A stretch of 64,000 nucleotides of DNA from Cornus controversa (lineage: Eukaryota > Streptophyta > Magnoliopsida > Cornales > Cornaceae), in the NCBI GenBank assembly GCA_026545225.1, contig CM048845.1, forward strand, positions 51,622,033-51,686,032, read 5' to 3'. The notes beneath the pieces are model-generated. The model was not told where the DNA came from, ran no database searches, and saw only the letters and a program-made list of their open reading frames with translations. A program made the translations under genes and the position numbers. Positions 1 through 13,600 of this stretch are shown in pieces (position 1 is the stretch's first letter; each line of letters begins with the position of its first letter).

Positions 1-1298
1 ACAAAATTTCTTATGATAATTAAACTTTAGTTAAATATCATATCCACAATTTCTTTCACACATGAACCGTATTCTCAATAATTCCTTATTAAGCTAATCA
101 TCTAGATTAACTTAACATTAATAACCTCACATGAGCTCCGGGCTTCCCTCAAATAGATGGCATGCTTAGCCAACAAGTGGTGCGCATCGTATAGTACTAG
201 ACTAAGGAAGCTCGCATATGTGGCTGGACTTGTACGTATACTCACCCAGATGGTCCCCAACCACGTCCACACAATAAAGGCAAACTTCGCCCAATGGACA
301 TAACAAAAGGGTAGTGCACACCTTATAGGTATGTCCTTGACCATACCTAAGAATTATTTTAAGAATTTTATCTCATTTCCAAGATTTCAAGATTTTAAGA
401 TTTACCAAATACTTTTAACATTTAATAAATCAAATCATTCATTAATGCGATCACTAATCACATTAATTTATCACTTTATGATTTCACCCTTTAAATCCTT
501 TCTAAACTTAATTATTTTAGTATAATTAAGTTTATTATGACAAAATGTACAACTCAAGGGTTTTTCATAATTTTTAGAGCTTAAAGGATATTTTTCTCCA
601 ATTTAGACTAAATTGAAACAAAACGTAAACAAAGCATTATTTATCCCAACATTTTATCTTTTATAATTTATTAAATGATTTTCACATTTAATAAATTAAA
701 TAATCGAAATGTGTGTTCAACATGCTCAAAAGTCGTTATTCGGGTTTTAATCATTAGAACCCACTATTCTTACATAAGAAGTTCTATTATGTTGAAACCC
801 ATAAAATTAAATCCCACAGTTCAGGTCCATAACACTATAAGCCCAAACAGAATTGTTAACCACCCATGTTCTTTTAAATGACATTGGACCTAGTCTTAAT
901 TTCGGCCAGTCCAATGCCAAGCCACCATTTATTTCCTTTTAAATGATATTGGGTCTATTCTTAATTTCGGCCCAGTCCAAATCACCTAACCCAAACTATT
1001 GACACACCATGAACTTGTTCATTTAAACATCACCTAATGACCCAACATGGTAACCCACTACCCCAAGCACTACTCAGCACAAGACCCTAGTTTCCATAAA
1101 CAGTCTATTGCATGCTCCAAAATCCAACTCCATTATGCAAATAATCTCATCTAATTTTATGGGTATTTCAATCCCAAGCACCTAACACATATCTCTTCCT
1201 TATCAACACAATCAAGAAAATAAACAATCCTTACTACTCCATGTCTCAGTCGTGATTTCAACCCCCACTAATTACTGTCATCTATATTCATAAATATA
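1..1298. other. Unassigned AT-rich flank
   Basis: I see no gene here. The stretch is AT-rich with many stops in all frames. About 869-914 and 932-980 are an imperfect direct duplication sharing a block around 'aatttcggcc' and 'agtccaa'. It could be the edge of an older repeat, but no terminal repeat was found. Confidence 0.4.
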
Positions 1299-2199
1299 TA
1301 TAATGAAATACCCCCAACAAAATTTCGCGCATGAGGTGGCCAGTCTCATACACAAAACTTGAGGGATACCAACAACTGATAGCAAACAAGCATAGAATAC
1401 AATAACAAAAGAAAAAGAATTATAAATGCTGAAAGGAAAGTCTAACTGAAATGAATAATCATGTTAAATAACATTGTATTATTCTGATTGATACAACTTG
1501 GAAGTCCGGTAACCCACGGACCCCTTAACCAAACAAAAACATAAAAGTAAAACTTTATGAACAAATTTAAATCCCTACACTAAAGTATGGTAAGGAATGG
1601 ATGATTGTCAAGCTCTACGAACTCCACACGCAAATCTCCAGGTAAAAACTGTCTGGAACCTGAAATATCAACAAAGTGGGTTAAACCCACGAGCAAATTC
1701 TCTCTACTACAACCCAATCAGAGAACCGGTAAACATACCCTCTATATGAGGACAGTAAAGACATATAGATATAATTATACCGTTTAGTTATTAAATCTTC
1801 TATCTTAGAAGTAACTAGAACTATGTTCTGAACTAACCCATCCATTATCACAATACAGATAAAACAAATTTCTAAGTTCAAACCATAGACAATCCTAACA
1901 TGCCTTCTTCCATATATTCTACAAATGCCTTACAAGGTATTAAGCATACCTATCCTGCCTCCATCAATAATCCTTTCCAAAGACAACAAATTTATGTTTA
2001 TATACAATTAAAGATAATCCACCAGCTCATAAATATATATCCCCAATTAACCCTATGACCCAAGAACAGAGTCGCCCCACCCCTACACTAACACATCCAT
2101 TATCTTAATGCAAGTGCAGACTGGTTTTAAGTTTACGCAAGAAATAATCGTAACATGCTCGAATATATAACGAGAAACGTTCTTACTAGATATTAGGCA

Positions 2200-2394
2200 A
2201 TCCTGACATGCTCCAAATAAAATATAAAGATACCATATTAGATGTTTGGCGATCTCGACACGCCTTGGCAATCCTAACATGCCAAATATAACGCATAGAT
2301 ACCTTATTAGGTATGGGCGATCCTGACACGCCGGGCAATCCTTACATGCCAAAATAAAATGCATAGATACCTTATTAGGTATGGGCAATCCTGA
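2200..2394. repeat. Family A LTR minisatellite (continues at 10819-10862)
   Basis: Repeated units of roughly 30-35 bp alternate blocks such as 'ggcaatcctgacatgcc' with 'taccttattaggtat'. The nested element at 2395 landed inside this array, which resumes after 10818. The same array occurs in every other family A LTR in the window. Confidence 0.75.
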
Positions 2395-3783
2395 TGATGT
2401 TGTTTTAAAATTGTTAAATAACTCGCAAGTGTACGAATCTATTAAAGTATAGATCGGCAAGAACGAGGTCGAACCCAAGGGAATGCTTTGAGAAGAAAAA
2501 CTAACACAAATTCAAATTAATTTAAAACTAATTGAGTTTAAACACAAGTTGGTTGATTTGAGATAAATTAAACTAACATGCAAATAAAATAACACTATTA
2601 AAATCAAATAGAGAAAATAACTAAGGTTTCGGATTCCACCACCCTTAAATCCATGAAGCTTCTAATATTTATTTATTAATTTCCAAATTTGGAGTAGCAA
2701 TCAAGAAATCAATCTATTGCTTACTCAAGATTTAACAATAAAGCACTGTGAAAAATATATTAAAAAGGTAGATTTTCCTTCGCTTCACTAGTGTAAAATT
2801 CTAAGCATCCTATGTATCCAATTTAATGAAAAACATAAGATCAAAGATTATCACTTTTAAGAAATACAAACCCAAGCTTAGATTAATTATAATACCTTCT
2901 AACTACCACATATACATGATATAGATGGTGAAAGAACTATAAAATAATTAATCACAAGAAGCGAAAATCATAACAATTTAAATCATACACATGAGAATCA
3001 ATTAATGAACAAAAGAACTTCACTTCATTAATGGACGTTTCCTCCTCAACCTTAGTTGAGGAATTTAGTTACACATGGTAGAAGAAGATAACAAAATAAT
3101 AAAAGACATAATGAATAAATAAAACCTGAATTGTCTCTGTCTTCTCTGCCCTAGCCTCCACCTCTTTTCCTCCCTCAAAACAGCCTCCAATTCACCTCTT
3201 TATACCCCAAGAGAATACATAAAGTCCTAATCCAATTAGGAGATAAAGTCCTAATCCAATTAGGAGAAAATTAGGGTTTTTCTGCAGCCCAAAATAGGTA
3301 TATTTTTCTGCTGACATTCGGCCCAAGTTTTGACCCAGTAGAAGTCCGATTCACGAAATTTACGTGAAATACAAAAGTGTCCATAATCGAATTTCGTTCA
3401 ACTTACGAGAGAATTAAGTCGAATTGATGCTCGAAAATAAGACTTTAGGTCGACTTTTCAAAGTGGGATTAAAACTGGATTAAATGCAAAATTGGGCTTC
3501 AGGCCCGTAACCTTCTTAAGCAGTTGTAATTCTCTTGAACCTCTTTCTTGGGCTGATTTGAGTTGAAATATAGAGTTGAATGGACCCATTAGATGTAGGC
3601 TTCATATAACCTTCTTGAATATCATCTTTAAAAGCCCAAAATCATGGTTTTATCTGAAATAATCATTAAGGCCCTGAAAAAGACAAAAATACAAAAACAG
3701 AGTAAAATCACATATAACCTATCACTAAGAGAATAAAATATGCAAATTAAGAGGCTAGAATGCGTAACATTTAACGCCGATCA
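2395..3783 (-). repeat. 3' LTR of the Athila-like element at 2395-10818
   Basis: Direct repeat of 9430-10818, 1,389 bp, with TGAT..ATCA ends. In the coding (minus) orientation this is the downstream LTR. The adjacent interior (3784 onward, 'cacccccaaactt') holds the polypurine tract as its complement. Confidence 0.85.
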
Positions 3784-5902
3784 CACCCCCAAACTTACAT
3801 ATTGCTAGTCCCTTAGCAATAGAATAAAATAAAACTAAAACAAAGGAAACTAACTAAACACAAACTAAACTACCCAACTCCTCTTTCGTGGGAGAAACGA
3901 TTGCATTTAGCATATGTAACAAGCCTTTGAACCCCTAAGTTCCCCCTAGTGGACGAATTATAGTCTCGTGAGGGTTTCCAGAAATGTTACCCACAAACAT
4001 TCAAAATTTCTGTTTAAACATTAATCAAAAAGAAGATTACAATATATAGTTACAAACTTGCATTCAAGAATAATTTCAAATTTTCGAATTCCATAATTCA
4101 AAGTAATCGTCCCCATGCATAATTCACCTCAACATATCTCAAAGTAACCAATTCTAGCTCCCTCGTGAAAAGTGAACTAGCAATCATCTCATGTAGCATA
4201 ACTCAGCTCTGAATATATTAAGTCACATACCCCTTCAACTCACTAGCTCCCCTTATTGAAATCATACTTCCAGACATAAATACATGACTTTTTCATATAT
4301 ATATATTTTTTTCATTTTTTTTCATTGCTTTATTGGTTGTGCAATGTCTTGATCTATTAAGCTTTTTGAAAGACCCATGTAGCAAGCTTTTAGTCAGTGA
4401 CTCCCAAACCAGATGGCTTTAGGGCACTAGGCCTTAAGACACCCTGAAGAACCTAATTACTCGAATCAATCAGGCTACAAATCAAGACAACCAATGCTCA
4501 TCTTTTCTCACCCTTTCACTTTTGACGTGAACACTCCATGCTTCCTGAGGCATAGAGGCCCGGTTACTCATGAAGAGGATCAAATTGACTTTCTATTCAT
4601 CACATATTCTTTCTTTCTTTTTTTTTTTTCATTGAAGTCATGTAAATCACATCATCGGTACTCATTCTTAAGGGATACCAATTAATATCAAGTATATGTA
4701 ACCTAACAACTCAAAGCCAAAGTTTATACCCCATAAGATTATGCTAGTGTGCCTGTGCATGTGAGGAAACTAAAACCAATCACCTCAAGGCATGTCAATG
4801 CAAACAATGATTTAAACCACTAATTCAAACCATAGTTTCTAAAAATTTAAAACATATTCAAAAATTACAAGTTAAGCACCTACATAGAGTATTAATCCCT
4901 TGAATAATGTAAAAACATCCTATCTAAAAACAAAACAAAAGAAATAAAAAACAAACTATGAAAATAATGTAACCAAAAAGTCCTAAAAACAAGAAAATCT
5001 TCATAAAAATCTCCCCCCATTGCAATAAAGCACATAAGGCATCGCGTCACTCCCAAACTTAAACTGTACATTGTCCTCAATGTACACCCAATCAAAGCAT
5101 AGAGAAGGGGTAGAACGATATTACCAGAAAACGAGAGTAGCGGCAAGAAAATAGAGCAAATCAGTAGCATGAAGGTAATGAAGTCACTCCCCCAAACTTG
5201 GATGCTACATCCTGTCAAAATAACGACTACACTCCAACGACCAAGTGAAATAACATGGGTGAAGATAAATATGAAACAGAAAGGAAAAACAAAAAGGTTT
5301 TTTTTTTTTTTTTTTAAAACCTAATCTTTACGTGAAAACCACGGGTACTACTTTGCTCCCCATTCTCTGAACTGGTGGGTCCCAATTTTTCAAGATGTAT
5401 ATGTGATAAGATATTGATTATCCAGATACACTAACGTATAGAGTATAAAGGGGTTGCCTTTCTTTATTAAAGCCATACTGTGTTGAAGCAATCTCGACAG
5501 TATTGGGTATTGAAACCAAACTTTGATAAACGGAAATCATCAACTTTATCAATCATATCACAAATTGTAGAATTGGTACTACATACATAGTCAGAGAATG
5601 GGCGGCTATACCGGATCATGATGAATTTTTTTTTTTTTTTTTTAGAGAAAAATTGAAAATTAAATACACAAACTAAAAATAAAAAGACGCAAGATCTATA
5701 AATCCTAAAACTAATAATGTACAATGATGACCAAATAGGTCAATAACTCAACCGATACCTAGGCTTTCCATCTTGACTTTCCATTTTTTGGTGTCTATAA
5801 AATGGACTGAATTTAAGGAAACATTCACATCCAATAAAGCATTCACATCTTTACAAGCACTATCAATATCAATATTACAGACAAAATTAGTTAGGATTGC
5901 CT

Positions 5903-7351
5903 CTAAAGGGCCTTATAACTAGCATGAATAAAAGTATCCTGATCTAGACTCTCTATTAAATTTACCTCACAAATATCCTCAGAGTCTGGTGGTTGTCGGT
6001 TTACGTTAAAAACATTAAGCTCAACCGACATATTTCCAAAAGAGAGTTTTACAACACCATTCCTACAGTTGATTAGAGCATTTGAAGTGGTTAGGAATGG
6101 ACGACCTAAGATGATAGGAATCTGGCTAGGAGGATTAGCTACAGGTTGAGTGTCTAAGACAATAAAGTCTACAGGGAAGAAGAATTTATCAACCTGAATA
6201 AGCACATCCTCAATAACACCACGAGGTACCTTAACTGAGCGATCTGCTAATTGGAGTACCACCTTCGTGGGTTTCAACTCACCAAGACCTAGTTGCTCAT
6301 AAACAGAGTAAGGCAACAAGTTGACACTCGCACCCAAGTCAAGCAAAGCTTGCTTAATTTTTTGATCACCTATGGTACATGAAATCGTAGGACATCCAGG
6401 ATCCTTAAATTTAGGTGGAGTGCGATATTGGATGATTGAGCTAACTTGCTCAGTTAGGAAGGCTTTCTTGTGCACATTCAAGCCACGTTTGACCATACAC
6501 AAGTCCTTTAAAAATTTTGCATAAGAGGGGATCTGTTGAATTGCATCGAGAAATGGAATATTAATTTTGACTTGTTTAAACACTTCCATAATCTCATTAT
6601 AGTGATTCCCCTTCTTAGGCTTTTGAAGTCTTTGAGGATATGGTGCAGTAGGAACAAAGTTCCTAACTGGTGGACTTATTGGAGATGGTGGGTCAAGACT
6701 AGGGACTTGAATTTCTGACTCAACTTCAGATATAGTTTTGTCCTCCCTTCCTAAATTGCTAACATGGTCCTTTTCAATTTTCTCACTATGTATAGACATT
6801 TGGACTCCATTATCAACTTGTTTACCTGATCTTAGAGTTGTGATAGAGTGAACCTGCTCATGTGAACTAGAAGTGGACGGGTCACTAATATGAAACTGGC
6901 CCTTTGGGTTAGGCACAGGTTGACTAGGAAACTTTCCCTTCTCCCTCTCTCCTACAACAGTGGCTAATTGACCTATTTGCATTTCTAACTTAGAAATTGA
7001 TTGACTAGTCTGTTGCATGAACTGTTGGAGAGTATCCTCTAAAGTTGGTCTTTGTTGAGGTGGGGGAACATACGGAGGGGCATTTTGGGACATGGAAGGA
7101 TATGAAAATTGTGGTTGCCCTTGGGGTTGCATAGGTTGCACCCCTTGGTTGTTCCGAGGTTGGTCTTGCCTCCAAGAAAAATTAGGATGGTTCCTCCAAT
7201 TAGGATTGTATGTGTCAGAATAGGGGCTGTCAAATGGTTTCTTATAGGAATTGAGTGCATTGGCTTGTTCGGCTATATACTCATGAAAAGATGCTAGATG
7301 GACAAATTTGCGCTTTATGAGAAAAACTTTTACACAATTGACACACCTCAC
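5903..7351 (-). pseudogene. Gag C-terminal part plus aspartic protease
   Basis: This 482-codon frame starts in the nucleocapsid/linker part of gag: proline- and glutamine-rich, with a short helix-like stretch LEMQIGQLATVV. It ends in a retroviral-type aspartic protease with the active-site block LLDLGASVNLLP, then a flap-like region and the ILGRPFL block. DLGAS in place of DTGA/DSGA is usual in the Athila lineage as I know it, so I do not read it as an inactivating change. The upstream gag frame (7281-8249) overlaps it by about 70 bp in another frame, so a frameshift near 7281-7351 probably split one gag-protease gene. Nothing resembling polymerase follows. Confidence 0.8.
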
Positions 7352-8249
7352 TAACTGTATGAATAGAAGAGTTATTTCCTTTACTCATCTCTATAGCCTC
7401 TACTTTCCTAGTTAGACTAGCTATCCTCGCACTCAAATCGGTATCCTCTCGGAGTTCATAGATTCCTCCCTTTTTGGGTTCTGAGAGCACTGATAGACCA
7501 CTCCTTTCAACCCTCCCTGAGTACTCCCATTGTTGAGAGTTCTCTGACAACGCATCAAGAAATTTCCATGCTTCATCCTCATTCTTAGACATGAATTCTA
7601 CCCCACCTCGTGACTCAATTAGTTGACGATTATAGGGTGACAACCCCTCATAAAAGAATTGAACTAATTGCCACTTGGCAAAACCATGATGTGGACACTT
7701 AAGGAGAATATCATTAAATTTCTCCCAACATATGTAAAACTCTTCACCCTCTTTTTGAGTAAATTGCATGATATTTCGACGAAGGGAGTTAGTTTTGTGC
7801 ATGGGAAAGAACTTGGTAAGGAATTTAGTGCATAACCCATCCCATGAATTGACAGACGCGGGTTCCAGTGAGTATAACCAAGATTTTTCTTTCTCTTTCA
7901 AAGAGAATGAAAATAACCGCAATTTAATTGACTCCTCAGAAATATGTTGAAATTGTAGTGTGGAGCAAATCTCTAGAAATTCCTTAACATGGAGGTATGG
8001 GTCATCAAAACTAAGACCTCTAAAAGTGGGCAGTAAATTAATTACTGCCGCCCCTATCTCAAAATGTCCCTGTTGGGTAGCAAGTAACACAATGCAAGAC
8101 GGGTTTGTAATATGCACGGGAGTGTAATAGTCCTTAAGGGATTTAGTTTCAACAGGATCTGCCATCTTGGGCAAAGAAGGATCTCTAACACTAGAATTTT
8201 TCACACCCTTTTGAAAGGTTCTCTCAATCTCAAGATCTAATGGAAACAA
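7281..8249 (-). pseudogene. Retrotransposon gag (capsid and CCHC knuckle)
   Basis: This 322-codon frame has the plant retrotransposon gag signature: FSLKEKEKSWLYSLEP in the middle, KWQLVQFFYEGLSPYNRQ after it, then an acidic stretch. It ends in a CX2CX4HX4C zinc knuckle, CQLCKSFSHKAQIC. The capsid would package element RNA in the cytoplasm. The frame ends just after the knuckle, and the rest of gag continues in the overlapping frame to the left, so the gene appears frameshifted. It is clearly related to the intact 612-residue gag at 58869-60707. Confidence 0.8.
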
Positions 8250-9406
8250 CTATGGATTCAGTGATCAACGACCTAACATACACTAAAATGACTCACAAAA
8301 ACACCAACCAAATAAACAAGCAAATTTTGTTTTTTTTTTTTTAAATTTAATTCAAGGTTACTGATTTCTATTTTAATTTTTTTTCCCTAAAGAATTATCT
8401 AGACTAGTTCCAAAATAATTCTTACCTAGTTAGATAGCTTCTACACCCTTTCAAAGGAACTAGAGGATTACCAGTTAAGCCCCACCAACAATACAACCAG
8501 GAAAGTTTCTAAGATAGATTGGAGGGGTCACAAACGGTCCCACTTAAAAACCAATCTTCTCAGAACTTTTCTAGACATTGTGAAGTTGGAAGGTGCTCAC
8601 TGGAGTTACCAAAAGTTAACTCTGTCCAAGAGGGTCCTATAAGCTATGTGAATCCCTATGGCCAATGTCTACTTGATTTTAGATTTAAACTAAATTTGGC
8701 TTGGGATAGACAAATGCAAGGAGATTTTTAACCTAGTTGGGCAAGGAATTGGTGATGAAATCCAATCCTTATCTTGTTGGGGGGTTTGTGCCCTTACTAA
8801 AATTTTAATGCAAGAATGCTAAATTAAAATGCACAAACAAAACACACCATAAAAACAAAAAAATAAAATAAAAAGTGAGTGAGTGTGTGATCTTTCTTTC
8901 TTCTTTTTTTTTTTTTTTTCTAAATAGAGAAAAAAAATAAAAAATATATATAAAATAAACTTGAAGAAAGTGTGACCCTAAGGCTTTTTCCAAGTTATTC
9001 TATCCTAAAGTTCTCATGCAAAAAGTTATCAACCTAAAACAAAAATCTATGTTTTCCTAATCTAAGAAAAGAAAAATATAAATAAATGAAAAGAAAAAAA
9101 AAATGTACTTACTTCGATTCCAAAGTAGTGCCCAAGAATATGCGAAAAAGGCAATTTTCAACAATACCACCTACAAAATTCAAGAAGTATCAGGTAAAAC
9201 AATAACAATAAAATAAAACTAAAACTAAACTAAGAAAAATAATAATAAAAATAAAATTAATAAAACTAAAACTAAAACTAAACTATAATAATAAAGAAAA
9301 AGTTTTTTTTTTAATAATAAAAAGAAAAGAAAAGAAAAAAAACTAAATTATAACTAGTAGAAGAATTAAATCAATTGAAATTTGATTAGTTTTCTTGTTT
9401 GCGATT
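8250..9406. other. Non-coding leader of the Athila-like element
   Basis: Between gag and the 5' LTR there is no recognisable coding region. The stretch has A-rich and T-rich runs (about 8330-8342, 8900-8920 and 9220-9350) typical of a retrotransposon leader read on the opposite strand. Confidence 0.5.
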
Positions 9407-9429
9407 CCCTGGCAACGGCGCCAAAAACT
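9407..9429 (-). promoter_or_regulatory. Primer-binding site of the Athila-like element
   Basis: The + strand reads 'ggcaacggcgccaaaaact' directly against the LTR at 9430. Its complement is the 'ttggcgccgttgcc' block that plant Athila/Tat elements commonly use to prime minus-strand DNA synthesis from a tRNA. The same block precedes the LTR at 61004. Confidence 0.75.
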
Positions 9430-10818
9430 TGATGTTGTTTTAAAATTGTTAAATAACTCGCAAGTGTACGAATCTATTAAAGTATAGATCGGCAAGAACG
9501 AGGTCGAACCCAAGGGAATGCTTTGAGAAGAAAAACTAACACAAATTCAAATTAATTTAAAACTAATCTAGTTTAAACACAAGTTGGTTGATTTGAGATA
9601 AATTAAACTAACATGCAAATAAAATAACACTATTAAAATCAAATAGAGAAAATAACTAAGGTTTCGGATTCCACCACCATTAAATCCATGAAGCTTCTAA
9701 TATTTATTTATTAATTCCCAAATTTGGAGTAGCAATCAAGAAATCAATCTATTGCTTACTCAAGATTTAACAATAAAGCACTATGAAAAATATATTAAAA
9801 AGGTAGATTTTCCTTCGCTTCACTAGTGTAAAATTCTAAGCATCCTATGTATCCAATTTAATGAAAAACATAAGATCAAAGATTATCACTTTTAAGAAAT
9901 ACAAACCCAAGCTTAGATTAATTATAATACCTTCTAACTACCACATATACATGATATAGATGGTGAAAGAACTATAAAATAATTAATCACAAGAAGCGAA
10001 AATCATAAGAATTTAAATCATACACATGAGAACCAATTAATGAACAAAAGAACTTCACTTCATTAATGGACGTTTCCTCCTCAACCTTAGTTGAGGAATT
10101 TAGTTACACATGGTAGAAGAAGATAACAAAATAATAAAAGACATAATGAATAAATAAAACCCGAATTGTCTCTGTCTTCTCTGCCCTAGCCTCCACTTCT
10201 TTTCCTCCCTCAAAACAGCCTCCAATTCACCTCTTTATACCCCAAGAGAATACATAAAGTCCTAATCCAATTAGGAGATAAAGTCCTAATCCAATTAGGA
10301 GAAAATTAGGGTTTTTCCGCAGCCCAAAATAGGTATATTTTTCTGCTGACATTCGGCCTTAGTTTTGACCCAGTAGAAATCCGATTCACGAAATTTACGT
10401 GAAATACAAAAGTGTCCATAATCGAATTTCGTTCAACCTACGCGAGAATTAAGTCGAATTGATGCTCGAAAATAAGACTTTAGGTCGACTTTCCAAAACG
10501 GGATTAAAACTGGATTAAATGCAAAATTGGGCTTCAGGCCCGTAACCTTCTTAAGCAGTTGTAATTCTCTTGAACCTCTTTCTTGGGATTATTTGAGTTG
10601 AAATATAGAGTTGAATGGACCCATTAGATGTAGGCTTCATATAACCTTCTTGAATATCATCTTTAAAAGCCCAAAATCATGGTTTTATCTGAAATAATCA
10701 TTAAGGCCCTGAAAAAGACAGAAATACAAAAACAGAGTAAAATCACATATAACCTATCACTAAAAGAATAAAATATGCAAATTAAGAGGCTAGAATGCGT
10801 AACATTCAACGCCGATCA
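9430..10818 (-). repeat. 5' LTR of the Athila-like element at 2395-10818
   Basis: Second copy of the 1,389-bp terminal repeat. It is followed by the CCTGA target duplication and then the resumed minisatellite of the host LTR. Confidence 0.85.
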
Positions 10819-12737
10819 CCTGACACGCCGGGCAATCCTTACATGCCAAATAAAATGTATAGATGTATTCTCAATATGAAACATAAAATAAATAAGGTGC
10901 ATTATGATTTTAATTTGCACAAACAAAGCAATTCAAATTATCTGACATGAAATTATCACCATATGACAAATCGTGCACAAGTAAACTATAATCAAGTATT
11001 TAATGGGCATTTATATCCTTAAAGGAAAATACATTCAAATAACTCAAACAACACAATTTAACAACTTTAGAAGTAAACACCCAATCCAACCCCCAATACA
11101 CTCAAATCTATGAGGGAGTCTACACCAAACTCTTATCTAGGTTTCTGGGCCTATTCTACTTCTAATAACCCTATTAAATCATTCTAGAATTTTCTAAAAT
11201 TTTACAAATATTTTCAACAAATAAAAGAAGGTGAAAACCTAACTTCTAGACACTTTAAAAATTAATTGAACACCAAGGAAAGATCATTTAGAGATAAAAA
11301 TTTAAAACCAAGTTTATTTAACCTTCAAAAAGTTACATCAAAAATTTGGGAATTTCTGGAATTATAAAAGTATTTTCTAAAATTACAGAAAGTGAAAAAC
11401 CCAACTTTTGGACACTTTAAAAATCAATTGAACAACAAGGGAAGATCATTTTGAGTTGAAAATGTAAACACAAGTGTATTTAGACTTCCAAAAGTTACAA
11501 TAAAAATTTCGGAAATTTTGGAACTTTCTAAGTATTTTCTAAAATTAAAGAAGCTGAAAAACCCAATTTTTAGACACTTTAAAAATTAATTTAAAGACAA
11601 TGGTAAATCATTTCTACATGAAATTTAAACCCCAAGCTCCTTAAGCTCCCAGGAAGTTGACATAAAATTTTGGGAATTTTTAGAATTATAAAAGTATTTT
11701 TAAAAAATGATTTTCCAAATTTTCAAGTTTTTCCAAAAAATTTCAAAAATTGAAAACAAATACTAAAATAATTCGGAATGAGCCCATATCGGACCCAGAG
11801 GTGGGCCCCCAAGAGTGGGCCCCAAAAATACTTTTCCGGCCACCGGCGCCGGCGGATGCGTGGCCACCTTTTCTTTTTTTTTTTTTATTCTTTCTTTCTT
11901 TCTTCTTCCTCACCTGAAGCTTCAGCCGGTAACAATGGAGACCGAACTTCCCGATCACTTTTCGATCACTTCCGAGCACCGAATCGCGCATATGAATATA
12001 CCATTGAACTCGTATCGATCTAAGCTACGTATTGGTACCAAAATCATCCCCTCTCGCGGACTAAATCAAAAATGCCCAATTTCAAGTTTCGAAAATCTAA
12101 AATTTTAAACTCAATTTCCCGTCAATCTACCCAACGGTTCATAACGAAACTTTCAAGAATTGTTCTAGGAAGTAAGATCTACCTTTTAATCAAACAAAAA
12201 CGTTCAAAAATGATGAATACAGTAAACCCAATTTCATGTTTATATATATATATATATATAGCCGCCTATACTGTCATATATACATGTATAAACATATGCA
12301 AAAATACCCTAAAACAGTACCAAAACTCCAAAATCTTCATGTTTAATTCACAGAATTATTCTTAACATGCAAAATAATTTAATTTCATAATTAGTTGCAT
12401 ACAAATTTCTAGCAACATGTCTCTACAATTAATATATATATTATACAAATATTCCAGCAACATGTATATACAAAAATATATATGTATACAGATTTAAAGG
12501 GGAAGAGAAGAGTTCGAACTTGCCTTGTGATGTTGAGCAAAAATCACTTTTTTTCTCTTTTCCTGGCGTCTACCGTTTTCTCCCTATCTGTGCGTAGGAA
12601 TCCTCTGTATGTAGAAACTACTGAACCCTAATTCATTTTCTCTTATTTAATATTCTTAAATAGTTAAACTAATAAATATAAAATATTTAGCCCAACTATA
12701 TATATATATATAGCCCAGCCCAGCAGCCTAGCCCAAC

Positions 12738-12778
<41 letters not shown>
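12738..12778. repeat. (ATA)n microsatellite
   Basis: About 13 uninterrupted trinucleotide units inside family A LTR copy A1. Confidence 0.9.
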
Positions 12779-12779
<1 letters not shown>

Positions 12780-13026
12780 CAAGAACAAAGAAAATGCAGC
12801 CCAAACCAACATATTTTTTATTTAACAGAAAAAAAACTATATTTAAAACAAATATTTAACACACAATTAAACACAATCAACACTTAGCAACCATTCAAAC
12901 ATCCATATTAAACATATAAAAACAGGCATTGACAAAATTAATTAAAGCATTTAAATAATTAAAAACTCCATCAAATAAATAAAAACCCAATTTAGATATC
13001 CTCAAATTACGGGGTATTACATATAA

Positions 13027-13449
13027 TTAATACAAGTTATAACCTTCCTTGTGCGTATCACCAAATATATAAAAATAAATGTATAAATCATGATTTATAT
13101 ACAATGCAATCAGGCTCATAAAACTTTAAGCTTAACAAAAACAATAAGTTAAACCAAGATCATATTAGATCTACTTACACATGCGATACACATGCATGCA
13201 TATACAATAATGAATCCTTCTAATTTTAATCATACTAAACAATACATAAACCTGCAACTAAATTTACCTATAAATATATACATGCTTAGATATATATACG
13301 TATACACATAAAACCCTAATATATAATCATATGTATGTGTACATGTACATGCACACCTCCAAACCTACACATGATCCTCATTTCCTTATATCCACACTCA
13401 AAGGCAGCAGTATGTATATATATAAATGCTTAATAAATCAACAAACCAT

Positions 13450-13481
<32 letters not shown>

Positions 13482-13552
13482 TATATGCACCCTCCTCTTA
13501 CGTCCTTCCATTCATTTCAATCAAACACCAATTGTTTACTAAAACACACAGT

Positions 13553-13600
<48 letters not shown>

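Larger units (their letters stand above)
2395..10818 (-). mobile_element. Non-autonomous Athila-like Ty3 element with gag and protease only
   Basis: Two 1,389-bp direct repeats (2395-3783 and 9430-10818) begin 'tgatgttg' and end 'cgatca'. A perfect 5-bp duplication CCTGA lies at 2390-2394 and 10819-10823. A primer-site block abuts the right LTR on the minus strand, so the element reads leftward. The 5.6-kb interior has a gag and a protease frame, but no reverse transcriptase, RNase H or integrase could be seen; 3784-5900 is non-coding. The two LTRs differ at about two dozen positions by eye, so the insertion is moderately young. It would need enzymes in trans. The gag/protease style and primer site suggest the Athila/Tat lineage. 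Confidence 0.85.
1304..13021 (-). mobile_element. Solo LTR, family A (copy A1), interrupted by a nested element
   Basis: The + strand begins 'tgaaataccccc' and ends 'ggggtattaca', so it has TG..CA ends with complementary termini. It is flanked by a perfect 5-bp duplication TATAA (1299-1303 and 13022-13026). Removing the nested element at 2395-10818 and its duplicated 5 bp leaves an LTR of about 3.29 kb. The ends match the LTRs around the chromovirus pol at 32010-35515, which fixes the coding orientation as minus. No internal region is present, so this is a solo LTR left by LTR-LTR recombination. It carries the family's minisatellite and a conserved block near 11975-12030 that recurs near 30945 and 40180. 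Confidence 0.85.

Noticed and set aside
5903-8249. An integrated plant pararetrovirus
   Set aside because: Flanking LTRs, a primer site, a target duplication and gag/protease style identify a Ty3 LTR retrotransposon, with no movement or capsid proteins of pararetroviruses.
11743-12108. Overlapping frames near the conserved family A block
   Set aside because: The frames differ among the LTR copies at 11975, 30945 and 40180. What is conserved is the DNA, probably LTR promoter sequence, and no protein.
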